A DNA stretch of 21,347 nucleotides, from IMG/VR virus record IMGVR_UViG_3300047457_000946, positions 1 to 21,347 of that record. One strand, 5' to 3'. Under the pieces are notes generated by a model that saw only the letters and a list, made by a program, of their open reading frames with translations, had not been told where the DNA came from and did not search any database. The position numbers and the translations under genes were made by a program. Shown here piece by piece: positions 21,176 to 21,347 of this stretch. This stretch comes from a virus. Position 1 is the first letter of the stretch; the number at the start of each line of letters is the position of its first letter.

Positions 21176-21347
21176 TGAAAAAAGGGCGCAGGCATATGAA
21201 TAGAACTTTACAAAAAGAAGCAACATATGCCTGCACCTATCCAAAACAATTGAATGATTTAGTAACTTCTAGTAAAATATGGAATGATATTGCAAAAGTG
21301 TCTAATTGGGATCAATGGAATAAAATGCGTCATGATTTATATTCTAA
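21175..21347 (+). CDS. AT-rich partial ORF, 3' end outside window
   Basis: Open from ATG 21175 (TAATG junction with the previous stop) or the in-frame ATG at 21196, and still open at the window edge. The visible 57 residues start with the basic MKKGRRHMNR and then have a Trp-rich stretch (KIWNDIAKVSNWDQWNKM). The region uses many A/T-ending codons and is clearly richer in A and T than the rest of the window. No family can be named from this part. Neither start has a strong ribosome site. Confidence 0.5.
   Translation, partial: MKKGRRHMNRTLQKEATYACTYPKQLNDLVTSSKIWNDIAKVSNWDQWNKMRHDLYS
21188..21234 (+). repeat. 11-base inverted repeat at the start of the last ORF
   Basis: GCAGGCATATG (21188-21198) is a perfect inverted match to CATATGCCTGC (21224-21234), around a 25-base A-rich spacer. 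The left arm contains the ATG at 21196. In RNA it would form a stem that hides this start. It could be an operator, an RNA control element or an element end. Confidence 0.6.

Noticed and set aside
21250-21278. TTGAAT and TAAAAT, 17 bases apart
   Set aside because: Lies within the AT-rich last ORF where such matches are expected by chance; no gene start follows in view.
1-21347. CRISPR array, integrase, insertion sequence or retroelement
   Set aside because: No regularly spaced repeats, transposase or reverse transcriptase motifs were seen on reading either strand.

Overview
The window is a densely packed, single-strand (+) stretch of a large T4-like tailed bacteriophage. Three genes identify it: a family B DNA polymerase with intact exonuclease and polymerase motifs (gp43 type), a UvsX recombinase and a gp41 DnaB-type helicase. 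Most neighbouring genes overlap by ATGA, GTGA or TAATG junctions. The promoters that can be seen are host sigma70-type with near-perfect hexamers, and one tRNA gene is present. This fits a lytic phage of a Gram-negative, probably proteobacterial, host. The exact host cannot be read from the sequence.

Region 1 (1-6919) is a carbohydrate cassette. In order it holds a GDP-mannose 3,5-epimerase (5' end outside the window), a GT10 fucosyltransferase-type enzyme, four tiny ORFs of which three are membrane proteins, a DUF707-like putative glycosyltransferase, an RmlB-type dTDP-glucose 4,6-dehydratase, a sugar O-methyltransferase of the MycE/CalO6 type, a NovU/TylC3-type sugar C-methyltransferase, and a second putative glycosyltransferase. 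Together they look like a phage-encoded route to rare sugars (L-galactose or L-fucose-like, and a methyl-branched deoxysugar) and their transfer to an unknown acceptor.

Region 2 (6916-15875) is the replication and recombination core. Three small ORFs lead into the polymerase gene. Then come a small ORF, the tRNA, a 49-residue membrane protein, a lipoprotein-like protein, a conserved-looking phage protein and a strong terminator. After that come a four-helix coiled-coil membrane protein, uvsX, an orotate-phosphoribosyltransferase-like gene, a small ORF and gp41. Near-consensus promoters lie inside the 3' parts of the genes just upstream of the polymerase gene, the tRNA and uvsX; weaker ones precede gp41 and the 11192 gene.

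Region 3 (15877-21347) is accessory. It has two unknown ORFs, an HExxH metallopeptidase-like protein, a promoter driving a small ORF plus a membrane-anchored or exported staphylococcal-nuclease-like protein, a zinc-ribbon-like small protein and a metallophosphoesterase. A run of five small orphan ORFs follows. Next is a separate transcription unit for a DUF6745-like protein, with its own promoter and a dyad/direct-repeat control region. The window ends in an AT-rich partial ORF whose start lies in a long inverted repeat. No integrase, IS element, CRISPR array or rRNA was seen. The only gene-free stretch over 100 bases is 19965-20080, and it holds this control region.
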